Below are positions 15,088-26,391 of a DNA stretch of 64,000 nucleotides, piece by piece (within the stretch, counting starts at the first letter, position 1; each line of letters begins with the position of its first letter). The notes below the pieces were generated by a model. The model did no database searches. It was not told where the DNA came from and saw nothing but the letters and a program-made list of their open reading frames with translations. The stretch comes from Paraspadella gotoi (lineage: Eukaryota; Chaetognatha): contig CM119268.1 of NCBI GenBank assembly GCA_051294375.1, positions 17,699,562 through 17,763,561 of the forward strand, read 5' to 3'. Position numbers and translations under genes: made by a program.

Positions 15088-15474
15088 CTTCTCCTCTCTC
15101 ACTCTCTCTTTCACTCTCTCCCTCTCTCTTTCGCTCTCTCGTAAAATATGTGATCTTTAAGCAACGCAGACTCTTCCGATCGCTTCCCGCAACGGCAGAA
15201 AAATAATTTATTTATGTTATTTTTTTTTTACTCGTTTTTTTCACAGAGAAAGTTTTTTTTAAGGGTACAAGCAACTTGAAAAAAATCATATCGTTATTTA
15301 GAAAAAGAAAGGAAAGGGTGTAACTGTAAGAGTTAAGCTAATAAAAAGTAAGTGAGAAACGGTTACGACCGAAGATTAAGAGTAAAATTGTTTCAATTAA
15401 AATTCAATTCAGAGTAATTAAAATTGTCAAGAGTTTTTTACGGGTCCGAAACAGATGAGAGTAGAGAAGAAGTG

Positions 15475-15539
<65 letters not shown>

Positions 15540-16233
15540 AGAGAGAAGAGAGATCCCTTTCTTCCTACTCTCATCTGTTTCGGACCCGTAAAAACTCTTG
15601 ACAAATTTTATTTACTCTGAATTGAATTTTAATTGAAACAATTTTACTCTTAATCTTCGGTCGTAACCGTTTCTCACTTACTTTTTATTAGCTTAACTCT
15701 TACAGTTACACCCTTTCCTTTCTTTTTCTAAATAACGATATGATTTTTTTCAAGTTGCTTGTACCCTTAAAAAAAAAANNNNNNNNNNNNNNNNNNNNNN
15801 NNNNNNNNNNNNNNNNNNNNNNNNNNNNNNNNNNNNNNNNNNNNNNNNNNNNNNNNNNNNNNNNNNNNNNNNNNNNNNNNNNNNNNNNNNNNNNNNNNNN
15901 NNNNNNNNNNNNNNNNNNNNNNNNNNNNNNNNNNNNNNNNNNNNNNNNNNNNNNNNNNNNNNNNNNNNNNNNNNNNNNNNNNNNNNNNNNNNNNNNNNNN
16001 NNNNNNNNNNNNNNNNNNNNNNNNNNNNNNNNNNNNNNNNNNNNNNNNNNNNNNNNNNNNNNNNNNNNNNNNNNNNNNNNNNNNNNNNNNNCCCAAAGAA
16101 CAAATTTTGTATTTTCCCTTTTATTTCGCCAAAAGGAAAAAAAAACACGTTTTTACGATAATTCTTCAATTTTTGCTCTTTTATTTGTTTTATTATTATT
16201 TTGTATTCCGCATCAGCGGAAAAGAAGGAAAAG

Positions 16234-16303
<70 letters not shown>

Positions 16304-17180
16304 GAAGATAATGAGCGTTTTATTATTCCTTTCACGTTCGTAAGAAGAAGGAAATAAACAGAAGAAGAGAGCAATGAAATGGCGAGCGAGAGAGAAGGAG
16401 AGAGAGATGGAGAGAGAGAGATAAAAAGTCTACCTCTTTTCACTCGCATTACAATCGCGTTTAATTTGATTTATTTTTGTTCTTAAGTTGTCCGACATCT
16501 TCCGAAACAGTAAAGAGCCAAGAAATTTGAAAAATTTCTAAAAAAAAGTTTAAAATTTAAATATTATTTCCAGTTTTTCCCACGATACCGCTAAACAAAA
16601 AGCCGAAAAAAAATTTTAAAAAAGTAAAAAAATCGAAATTTCTTTTTTTCCCCCCGACTTCTCACTTGGAGTTTTTGACCTTGGGAAGAAATGAATTTTT
16701 TTTTTCAACTTCTTGATATAAAAAAGATTCGTTTTGACCTTTTTCCCCCGAAAAGATATTTTTTGGGTAAAAAAAAGTTTGAATGTCTCAAAAAAAAAAA
16801 AAAAATAAATAAAATTCGGTAGGAACTCTACCTCCCCCCTTAAAAAAGAGCAGTTTTTAATGTCTTATTTTTTATATTTTTTAAAAGTTTTTTTTAAACG
16901 CCTGTAAATATTTTCCAGGACTTGAGCATAAATCATTTCATGAGTATCGATTTCTGCAAAATAAAAAAAAAAAATAAAAAATTGAAAGAAACTGGATCGT
17001 TAAGAATCAAAACGTGAGATCGGTCTACACGGAATGGAGGAGATTTTAAAGAAGCTCTTTCCCATTTTCATCCTTCCTCCTTTCCTTCCTCCTTTCCTTC
17101 CTCCTTTCCTTCCTCCTTTCCTTCCTCCTTTTCTTCTTCTTCCGCTCCATCTTCCCTCTTCTCTTCTATCTCTCTTTATC
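13713..17180. repeat. Near-perfect long palindrome, arms about 1.7 kb, about 90-base GA spacer
   Basis: The left arm (13713-15468) is the reverse complement of the right arm (15559-17180). Landmarks pair exactly: CGGGTCCGAAACAGATGAGA at 15441-15460 with its complement near 15571-15590; the stretch 15253-15440 with 15585-15778; the GA tract near 14600-14680 with 16235-16302; and the 12-base AAGGAGGAAGGA-type array at 13776-13838 with 17070-17130. Differences are mostly homopolymer-length changes. The right arm contains a 313-base gap (15779-16091) opposite about 14841-15250. The left arm begins directly at a 25-N gap, and the right arm ends about 130 bases before the exon at 17309. Confidence 0.93.
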
Positions 17181-17308
17181 CCCTTCTCTTCTTCCACCTC
17201 TCTTCCTCCCTTACCCTTCCTTTTTGTGATCTTTCTCTTCCTCTTCTCTCTCATTTCCTCCCTCCCCCTCGCCCTCTTTCTCCTCCCCCTCCCCTCCCCC
17301 ACCCGCAG

Positions 17309-17632
17309 CTCCGCTTCACTTGACTCACCATCACGTGACTCTCGCCTCCGTTCCTCATCTATCCTCTTCCTCTTCCTCGTCCTCATCGGCTCCAGCGACG
17401 CTTCACCATCAGCCTCCGCATCATCATCATCATCCCCAGCCCCATCAACATCATCCCCATCACACTCATCCCCATATTCATCCGCATCACGTGACCCTAG
17501 CTCCGCAACAGCAACTACAAGCGGCAGCAGCGGCAGCAGCAGCAGTAACTCCGGTCACGCCCACCGTCGTCGCTGCAGCACCGCCCGTCCTAGAGGCAGC
17601 AGTAGCCGCAGCAGCAACTCCGTCCGCCGTCG
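17309..17632 (+). CDS. shep: Putative internal coding exon, N-terminal His/Pro/Ala-rich region of a shep/RBMS-type RNA-binding protein
   Basis: The exon follows a long pyrimidine tract ending in an AG acceptor at 17307-17308 and ends at a strong GTGAGT donor (17633-17638). It is 324 bases and open throughout; the reading frame starts after two bases (CT) and leaves one base (G) at the end. In order it encodes a Ser run, a His/Pro-rich stretch (about residues 34-65), QQQLQ, a run of eight mostly Ala residues, and a Val/Pro/Ala tail. Such disordered composition is usual before the RRMs of alan shepard-like proteins. The phase at its 3' end fits the next putative exon exactly (G|TG = Val). There is no ATG, so it is internal and the start exon lies upstream or outside the window. 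The assignment is inferred from frame, splice sites and phase, not from conserved sequence. A Ser-rich alternative frame is also open, so the frame choice is not certain. Confidence 0.55.
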
Positions 17633-18130
17633 GTGAGTTCGTCAAGGGTTTGAAGTGTGATACCGTGTGAGAAAGTGTGTGTAAAGTGTGTCGCAGAGAA
17701 AAAATTGTAACCCTTAACCTTACAAGCATAAAATCAACTACAAAAGTATAAAATCGTAAAGCTGAGAAGAAAAAATTCGAAAACTAATTAAATTTATTGA
17801 AAAAAACATAAAGATACTGTAAATAAAATATGCTAATTATTCTACGTTCCTTCTACCTTCCTACCTTCCTTTTATCACGAATCATTTTCCGGTGCAAGTT
17901 TTTTTTTTTTTTTTTGAGGGGGTTTAAAAAGATACATAATTCGCCGGTTGTCTGTTCTCCCCCCCCCCTTGGTTTTTCGCACTTGGGCCAGTTTTTTTTT
18001 CTTTTTTTCTTTCTTTTTCTTTCGAATTAAACATTAAACAGGATCTTTATTCTCGTGCCAATTTCCCCGCCATTGCCAGACCGCATCGATAGGCGGTCGT
18101 GAATAGGACCCAGATATACAAACCTAGAAA

Positions 18131-18165
<35 letters not shown>

Positions 18166-18178
18166 CGAGAGAGAGGGA

Positions 18179-18221
<43 letters not shown>

Positions 18222-18408
18222 TATTTTATTAAGTTTCGTCGACTAAAACGATGAGCATAAAAAGCGGCATAATTCCGACGCAACGACAGAGTCAGAGGGG
18301 AAAGGCTCTGGAGATAGGGAGGGACAGAAAAACAGAAAAAGATAGATGAAGAGATACATAAATGCGGAAAGACCTCCCATCACGCCGGTTATTATATGGC
18401 ACAGCCTG

Positions 18409-18461
<53 letters not shown>

Positions 18462-19089
18462 TTACTTTTTCTCTGGTTTTTCTCACACGGAAATTCGAGC
18501 CTTTGTACGTTTTCGCATTTTCCCTTTTCCTTCCGAAGAAATAAAGTTGACAACCAATCACAGCGCAGGCTCGTCTTTCGAGCAAACAGTTATTTCAAAT
18601 TAAACTTTTTTAAAAGAAAATTAATTAAAAAAAGTTTTAGTTAAATTTCTACGACTTGTTGAAAATCGGAGAAGAATTGCAAACTTTACTTTACCGAGTT
18701 ACTTTTTCTAAGAACCTATTGGTTTTCCTTATCCAACGCTTCTATTTTTTTTTAAATTTTCGTCCTTCCACATGCCACACCCATTGGACTTTAGTCAGTG
18801 AGACTCAACAATGATAAATTTTCGAAATAATCAATCAAATAAACAATCACTTAATTACTAAAACACGATCAAACAATATCAACTATGCGTGTATCACGAA
18901 ATTGGAGAGGCATTAAACCTTAATTCCCGTGACAAAAAAATATCTTTAGTTTAATTCAAGGGTGGAAACCGATTAAAGGTTTTAAGGCGAGAATAAAAGA
19001 CGTTTAAAGCGACAATAATGAACTTTGAGAGCGAGAAACAGGGCACGTTAAAATCGACGTTAAAATTTGATCTTGTCCTAAACGACTTG

Positions 19090-19178
19090 ACGATGACAGC
19101 GACGACAGTGATGCGATGAGAGTGAAGCGATGACATAGATGCGATGAGAGTGATGTGATGTCAGTGATCCAGTGACAT
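19090..19178 (+). repeat. GCGATGAGAGTGAT-type minisatellite
   Basis: Degenerate 12-24-base units (GATGCGATGAGAGTGA, GATGCGATGAGAGTGATG, GTGATGTCAGTGATC). Confidence 0.6.
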
Positions 19179-19639
19179 CTACCGGCCTAATTTCGGCGGT
19201 CCCTGACCCCGCTGGACCCTGAAATGGTTTCTTAAAAAAAGTTAAAAATTTTCAGTTGATTTAATCGCGCGATCAAACCTTTTTTCAGGATCGAGCCTCT
19301 TCCAAAGGGCGGGGCTACAGTCGCTTTTAAAGGCGTACGGAAAGACCCCCGGGGACTAATTTGGTCATTGGTTGAACTTAAATTTTTAAAATTGTTTTTA
19401 GAGAAAAACAGCCTTACGAAAAACAATAAAACAAATAAATTGCAAATGTCTTAACTCGTACTTTCGCTAATTATTTTTTTCCGTCGTACTACTAAATTAA
19501 ATTTAACCGCGATTTTTTTTTCTTTATAACTTAAGTAACTTACGTTAGGGTCATCGACTGAATCTCCAAACTTTTCATGTTTTAACTTTTGTCTTTTCTT
19601 CTTTAGGTTATTACAATTCATTTAATACAGGGGCGGCGA

Positions 19640-20600
19640 GAGAAATGGCGGGCCTCTCCATTGGCCCCCTGGGCGCCCCCCCCCCGCTCTCCATAATTTT
19701 AGTTTTTAGTTTTCTATTATCGACTTTCTGCCTTGAAAATTGCTCCAGTGCTCAAACTTCTGCCTCCAGGACTTGCAACCTGGCATTGGTCTTTTACTGA
19801 GACAGTTTTTTTTAAATCACAATCATTGTGCCTCTCCTCTAGTCTGAGCGAGGGGTCTAAATCTGTTAATCCTTCTGACTCGATGAGATTTAGCGCTTAG
19901 TTTTAACCATGAGCAACAATAGAGATAAGGTTATATATCACAATCACAATCATTGAGCTTCTTTTCTAGACTGAACGAGGGGTCTTAATTAGTTTAACCT
20001 TCCGAGTTCCGAATATAAAAAATATAGCTCTAATTTTTAATCATTACAGGCTGTACTGTAAAAAGATTTAGGAAAACAAAGAAAATGGAAAGAACCTAGT
20101 TGAGTCACTCTAACAATTTCCACAAGATACTATGGCAACGCAGGGACATGTATGATGACTGGGGAGTGAGGCATCTCGCAACAGCTGGCGCTCAGTCTGT
20201 TGGACCTGCAGTGACCACCCCATGTCACTGACGTGTTTATTCCAACACCATCACACTTTAACCAGCGTGACCGTGAGGGGATTGAACCCGGAACTCACGG
20301 TTGGTAAACGAGTACTTAGCTGTCCAAGCCAATGGGACGAGCTGAGTTTCACCAAGCTATACGGGAGGCGAATTTAGGATTCGCCACAATACACATTTTT
20401 ATGAGAAAAATTCAATCAAAATCATTGTGCCTTTTATCCAATCTGAACGAGAGGTCTGAATTAGTCAGCCCTTCTCACTTCTTTTTTTTCTTTTCTTTCC
20501 TTCTTTATTTCTCTCTTCTCAGGGGCCCTCCCGGCCCCCTCTGGGGCCCTGGCCCCTCGCCTGGGACGAGGGTGTCCCCCCTTTCCCCGCCTTGACATAA
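19640..20600. repeat. Composite old interspersed repeat with SINE head
   Basis: This stretch lacks the surrounding microsatellites and contains three degenerate copies of a unit of about 65 bases (19817-19881, 19945-20010, 20416-20481; core CAATCATTGTGCC...CTGAACGAGGGGTCT). A tRNA-like segment sits on the minus strand at 20260-20345. C-runs (19676-19686) and a C/G-rich end (20520-20592) bound it. It reads like nested transposon debris; no open frame is convincing. Confidence 0.6.
20260..20345 (-). mobile_element. tRNA-derived SINE head (candidate)
   Basis: On the minus strand a B-box-like GGTTCAATCC occurs at 20288-20279 inside a 7-base-pair stem CCGTGAG/CTCACGG (20300-20294 with 20277-20271). 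About 35 bases upstream lies GGACAGCTAAGTACTCG, which resembles an A box and anticodon arm. A complete cloverleaf is not formed, so this is probably a SINE promoter region rather than a tRNA gene. Confidence 0.45.
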
Positions 20601-21137
20601 TATTTATATAATATATATATATTTCATCTTTGACTAGTGTTGTTTGGTTCAAGTTTTTAATATTTTTTTTCCTTTTTCCGATTTTTTTCCCTCTTGTTTC
20701 CTTTTTTTATGTCCCTTTTTTTCTCTCGTTTTACCAATTTTCTTTTATTCATTTCGTTTTTCCTATTTTTCCACTTTTTTTCTCATTTCTTTCTTTTTTT
20801 CTCTTTTTCTTCCTTACTTCCTTTTTTTCGCTTTTTTTCCCTTTTTCTTTTCGATTTTCTCCCAAAATCTAATCAGAATCTTTTCATCCGCTCCTCGGGG
20901 TCTCCACTCGCTCTCTCGCCTTCAAGCCCGCCTCTATAAAAATTGAACTAATTCTCTCTCCCTCGCTCTCTCTCTGTCTTTTTCTCCCTTTCTTTCCCTC
21001 TTTTTATTTCAAATGATTTCTTATCCCAACAAAATACATGCGAATAAGGTTTTCACGATTCATTGATTAACTTTCTCGTTTTGCGTTTGACATTTATGAA
21101 TCTTAAACTTCGATCTAACCTTTCTTCGAGATTATTT

Positions 21138-21187
<50 letters not shown>

Positions 21188-21485
21188 TCTCTCTTCCTCT
21201 CTCTTCCTCTCTCTCCCTCTCTTTTCATACTTTTTTCTCCCTCTTTGCGACATTCCTCTGGCATTCATTGTTGGCAAATATCAAAATCCATCGAACTGAT
21301 TTTCAACCTCAAGTTTATGCTAAATATTTGAATGATGAATAAGACAAAATCAATCGAATTTTTTTAAAAATTCGTGGATAAAAAAAACTATGATCGAAAA
21401 TATTACACAGAGTTTTATGTATAATGCAATCATTCCTTTTGACCATTGACATGTCTTTAAATTCTTTAAAAATTATTAAATTGGT

Positions 21486-21580
21486 ACAACCAATATAAAA
21501 ATTATCCATTCTTTTAATATATAAGCTATCTTGCCCCTGAATTTGGACAGTCTTTGGTGGTTTAAGGCCTCAATCACTCT
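21486..21580 (+). repeat. Dispersed repeat, copy 2 (partner 5970-6063)
   Basis: Direct-orientation copy of 5970-6063, about 85-90 percent identical by eye, with the shared end CTTTGGTGGTTTAAGGCCTC. It lies in the intron between 17633 and 26256. Confidence 0.8.
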
Positions 21581-21839
21581 TACAAGACAATGACATAGCA
21601 GGTCCCTTCGAGCTCTCAATCAAGACACAGTTTCGTTTATTCACTCCCAGAGTACCTGGCTTCCTTATCAATGAAGTGGTATAATGTATAATGTATTCTT
21701 ATTTCATTGGTACGTACGGAAGGCCGTTTTCTCTCTCTCTCTCTCTCTTCTCTCACACCTGAAGGGAGTTTCTCCCTTTTTCAATTTTGTTTTCTCCTTC
21801 CGAAAATCGGGAATCTCTAGGGAGATGTTTTCCCTCGAA

Positions 21840-21915
21840 TTCGGGCGCCGAGTCTCGCGTCTCGAGCGAAGAGAATTCAAGATGGAATCTCCTGATCTTT
21901 CCACAAACAATGAGA

Positions 21916-21949
<34 letters not shown>

Positions 21950-22290
21950 TATTCGGCGGTCGCTGAGCTGGCGGTGATGACTCCTTCCACAGCAAATGCC
22001 GCTGGCGCTTTCCCTCGGGCCACCCAAGTCAAATCAGCTCCAAATAAGACTGACGCAAGTGGCGACGTCGTGACGCTGTCGTTTGTGGCTCCGGCCTGAA
22101 GATTGCCATCTTGTTTTTCACTTTCTCTGTTCCAAATCCCGCGCGTTGCACGCGTAACTGTTTTTTTTACGTGCGTCTGTTTCGCACGCGCTCGCACGCG
22201 CTCGCAATCGTTCCGCGCGATTTGTTACGAGAAATCGTTGTTTTCGCTTCTTTCCTCCGAATCTTCGCCTCAACTCTTCAATAATTAAAA
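21840..22290. promoter_or_regulatory. CpG-rich block with (GGC)n; candidate alternative promoter or first exon
   Basis: The block is rich in CG dinucleotides, with (GGC)n at 21916-21949, CGCGCGTTGCACGCG at 22140-22154 and two tandem GCACGCGCTC units at 22184-22203. A frame open from 21911 to a TGA at 22098 reads an Ala run and then AELAVMTPSTANAAGAFPRA. The minus strand is also open. No TATA box or convincing donor fixes an exon, so this is a candidate only. Confidence 0.25.
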
Positions 22291-22558
22291 GGAGTTGGGA
22301 TTTTCTGGCGTCGAGAAATCTGCTNNNNNNNNNNNNNNNNNNNNNNNNNNNNNNNNNNNNNNNNNNNNNNNNNNNNNNNNNNNNNNNNNNNNNNNNNNNN
22401 NNNNNNNNNNNNNNNNNNNNNNNNNNNNNNNNNNNNNNNNNNNNNNNNNNNNNNNNNNNNNNNNNNNNNNNNNNNNNNNNNNNNNNNNNNNNNNNNNNNN
22501 NNNNNNNNNNNNNNNNNNNNNNNNNNNNNNNNNNNNNNNNNNNNNNNNNNNNNNNNNN

Positions 22559-22622
22559 CAGTCGGTGGCAGTCGGTGGCAGTGAGTTGCAGTCCGTGGCA
22601 GTGAGTTGCGGTCAGTAGCAGA
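22559..22622 (+). repeat. CAGTCGGTGG-type minisatellite at a gap edge
   Basis: About six imperfect 10-12-base units (CAGTCGGTGG, CAGTGAGTTG, CAGTCCGTGG) start directly after the 234-base gap 22325-22558, so the gap probably lies within the same array. Confidence 0.7.
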
Positions 22623-25600
22623 ATTACATTTAAGTTTGCCTGACATACATAACGACACAATTTAGTTAAAAACTAAAAATGTCATGGTTCATCACATGAC
22701 AGTGTTCGTGAGTCTTTTTTAAAGATTATTATAGCATCCGTCTTAAAGGCAATAATGCTTAAGAATTGATTCTGGTTTAAAATTGTATATCAATCACCTT
22801 CAATCCTTCGCCGGAGTCAACGATCTCACCATCCTCAATCCGCCCAACGCCACCACCTCGTCCACATCCCACTTCCCCTCTAATACCCACCCCTTCCATC
22901 CCCCACTTTCGCCTTGAATCCGCCCTTGGTTCGCCTTTGGTTCACCGATCGCTGGCTGAATCACTCATCCGCGAAAACAGGAAAGGGAAGCGTCGTTAAA
23001 AATAGAAACGAGTCATCATAAGACGACGACGAAGACGACGACGATCGAGACGATAAAGACGACGACGACGAAGTGGAGGAAGACAAAGACGACGAAGACG
23101 AAGCTAAGAATGACAAAGACGATGATAAGAAGGAATATTATGAAGAAGATTATGATTTTAATAATGACGAAGACAACGATGTCGCTCATGACGACGGTTT
23201 CGTAATGATGAAAATGATAATGGTGCGTCCGATGACAGTCTTTGTCACTACCAAAGATTTTTGGCTGAAATGACAAAAATCTCGGAGATGGTTACGATAA
23301 TGACTACTACAAGACACACACAACACACAAAGACCGTCCCCACATTAACCACATAACGACCGCGCCAACGACGACCGCGCCGAGGATGAAGCCACGCGAA
23401 AAAACTAATTTGCATATCGGAGTAGAAGAAACCGGAAGATTTTCCTCCTTTCTCGAAACCAATAAAAGGGATTTTTTTCCTTTTTTTCTTTTTTTCTTTT
23501 CTCTCTTTCTCCTTTCGTTCTTTCATCTATTCTGTTCAAGAAGAAAAACTTTGCAACGCAAATGACATTTCATATAATGAGTTTAAATGTAATCTTTGTT
23601 TATTAATTATAATAAGTGATTTCTCAATTTGATTTAAAACCCCAAAAAATATACTTAAATATAAATTCTTCCGTTATTTTGGCTGATTTAGTAATCTGTC
23701 AAATAGTTTAAATAATTATTTACTATTATAGTTTATTATTATTGTTTTTGCCATAGAAAAAAATCTTTTTTAGATTTCGTTTCAAAAAAGACGACGACGC
23801 TGACGACGACGCATACGACGACGACGAGTGACTCCTTCCTGTGTTTGCGTCGTTTTCTTGGCTCCGACTCTTGAACAACTCGTTACGATGACCGACCGAC
23901 CGAGGGAGCGGCCGATGTTGTACAGGTTTTCCTCCCTTCTCTTCACCAACTCCTCCCTCCCATCACCATCTCTACGCAGGCTCCTGTTTCGTCGACTTCA
24001 TCTCTACTCTCCCTCACTTACCCAATCTCCCGACTTACCAAATTCCATCTCCCGACCTCACCTGACCTCACCCGACGGCTTCAATCCTCAATTATCCCAA
24101 AACATCACAAACTCTTTTCCTGCGTAACTTTTTTCCTCCGTTCTTCACCCGCGATCTATCACAACTCAGGACTTCCTTTAGCGCCACTCTCCTTTTTTCT
24201 ATCGTTTTTTCTGTTTTGACTTGACAATATTGTTGTACAGCGTACGCTTGCGAATCTGCTACAACCATCGAAAGGTTCCTTCCAATCAAACCAGTTCAAT
24301 TTTTCCCATTCGTCTCCCGTCATTTCTTTTCTCGCTTCCAAACTTCACCCAATCACAGGTCAACTCTCACATTTTCCTCGATCCAATATCTACTTTATTT
24401 CTCACCTCTTCCTCCTTCCAATATTCCACCTTTTTTTTCCTTACTTCCTCCAGGTTCGTCCAGATCACTTTCCTTTTATTTTTCTATTCTCAACTGCCCC
24501 ACATTTTACTCCNNNNNNNNNNNNNNNNNNNNNNNNNNNNNNNNNNNNNNNNNNNNNNNNNNNNNNNNNNNNNNNNNNNNNNNNNNNNNNNNNNNNNNNN
24601 NNNNNNNNNNNNNNNNNNNNNNNNNNNNNNNNNNNNNNNNNNNNNNNNNNNNNNNNNNNNNNNNNNNNNNNNNNNNNNNNNNNNNNNNNNNNNNNNNNNN
24701 NNNNNNNNNNNNNNNNNNNNNNNNNNNNNNNNNNNNNNNNNNNNNNNNNNNNNNNNNNNNNNNNNNNNNNNNNNNNNNNNAAAAAAAAGAGTAAAAACAA
24801 AAGAGCTAGAATGGGATGCAGGAAATTCCGTTTTGAGACGAGAAAGAAAGAAAAGGGAAAAAAAGATTGGAAAGAGAGTGAGAGAGAGAAAGAGAGAGAG
24901 AGAGAGAGAACAGTTTCGAATGCCTCGACACTCACCGTTTTTCTGAAAGAGAAAATATATTATCATTGATCATTCCTTGCAAAACGTAGAGAAAATTGTA
25001 ATAACAATACAATCTGAATAACAAAAAAAATTTATGAAGATAACAAACACAAAAAAATAAAACTAGAACGAATATGGTTGACAAAAGATGGAGAGAAAAC
25101 AACAAAATAGAAAAATAAAAGAATACGATTAAAAAACAAAAAGAGGGAAAAAGGAAATTAATTCTCGTGTCCTTGGAAGCCGATGAGAGAGAGAGAGAGA
25201 GNNNNNNNNNNNNNNNNNNNNNNNNNNNNNNNNNNNNNNNNNNNNNNNNNNNNNNNNNNNNNNNNNNNNNNNNNNNNNNNNNNNNNNNNNNNNNNNNNNN
25301 NNNNNNNNNNNNNNNNNNNNNNNNNNNNNNNGAGAGAGAGAGAGAGAACGAGCAAAAAGAATGGCAATGTGCCCTCATACTGTGATTAGAGCGTTCATCT
25401 GCGTATAAAACCCATTAACCGGTTTTGCAAGAAGAGAGAAGCGATTTTGTCTTGAGTTTTTGATTTGCTATTTTGCTATCATTGATTTTTAACGAGATTT
25501 GCATCTGCAAATCTTGCGTTGATTGCGCGAGTTGTTATAAGAAATTCACTGCCGGGCGTTTGTAAATACTGCTAATTGAAACGATGTTAAAAACCAAATA

Positions 25601-26256
25601 TTCCTATCGTTTGAAAATATACGGTTTTTTTTTTCATATTCGTCACGATTCTTTAAATAATTTTATCCCAAGTAAAATGATGCGACCAACAAAATGTAAC
25701 AATAAAATCAACACGTAATAACTTCGCCTCGATCCCACGTCTTTCCGGGTCTCAATTGTCACGAAGTTTTTTTGTTTTTTTTATTTCGATGTTTCGCGTC
25801 TATTTTTTTCTCACTCTCGCCCATCACAAAGTTTGTGATTGATTCATCCTTAAGTGAGTGAAACCTCAGCCTCCTCACTACGCTTGAGACTTTCTTTTCA
25901 AAGTGAAGGAAGTTAAAAAATTGGGGTCAAACGTTAAGTGTGATTGGGTCAAGAGCTTTTTAGCTTTTAGGTCGAATTCCGACGCCTGCAAAACCCATTA
26001 GACGAATTTCTTTTTTTATTTTTTTTCTGTTTCAGATTTTTTTATTTTCATCTTTAAGAAATAGTGACACACTTACGAGTCAAACATGATGACATATAAC
26101 CNNNNNNNNNNNNNNNNNNNNNNNNNNNNNNNNNNNNNNNNNNNNNNNNNNNNNAATTTTTGTTTTGTTTTCATGATAAAATCCATAGGGATAATTATTT
26201 TGACTTTCTAATGATATTCAATAGATTTCCTAAAACGATGCTGTTTTGTTCTTCAG

Positions 26257-26391
26257 TGAAATCTCAATCGGCTTCGTCGACTTCGGCGCCTCTGGTGTTG
26301 TCTTCTATCGTCTCGGCGCCGACGACGATTGCCGACAAAACAACAACAAATCATCTTTCAAACGGCGTCAACATTAAAGCCACCACCACAG
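26257..26391 (+). CDS. shep: Putative internal coding exon, Ser/Thr/Ala-rich linker of the shep/RBMS-type protein
   Basis: The acceptor is TTCAG at 26252-26256 and the donor is G|GTGAGA at 26391/26392. The 135-base exon is open in one frame, begins with two bases (TG) that complete the codon from 17632, and reads VKSQSASST... to ...KATTT. It leaves one base (G), which joins CC at 29066 to give Ala, so both junctions are phase-consistent with their neighbours. The encoded 45 residues are low-complexity Ser/Thr/Ala with one hydrophobic patch (PLVLSSIV), as expected for the disordered region before RRM1. An assembly gap lies 102 bases upstream (26102-26154) and another 33 bases after the donor (26425-26576). 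There is no direct homology evidence; the call rests on splice signals, frame and phase. Confidence 0.55.

Larger units (their letters stand above)
17633..26256 (+). other. shep: Intron between the two putative N-terminal exons
   Basis: It is 8.6 kb with a GTGAGT donor and TTCAG acceptor. It contains (AG)/(CT) tracts (18130-18218, 18411-18458, 21141-21184), the minisatellites and composite repeat listed separately, CGA/GAC triplets (23023-23110, 23790-23830) and gaps at 22325-22558, 24513-24780, 25202-25331 and 26102-26154. No further exon could be supported. Confidence 0.55.

Noticed and set aside
26270-26290. GFVDFGA reading, resembling the RNP1 motif
   Set aside because: It is out of frame with the exon, its frame hits a stop before the donor, and it lies upstream of the RRM1 start.
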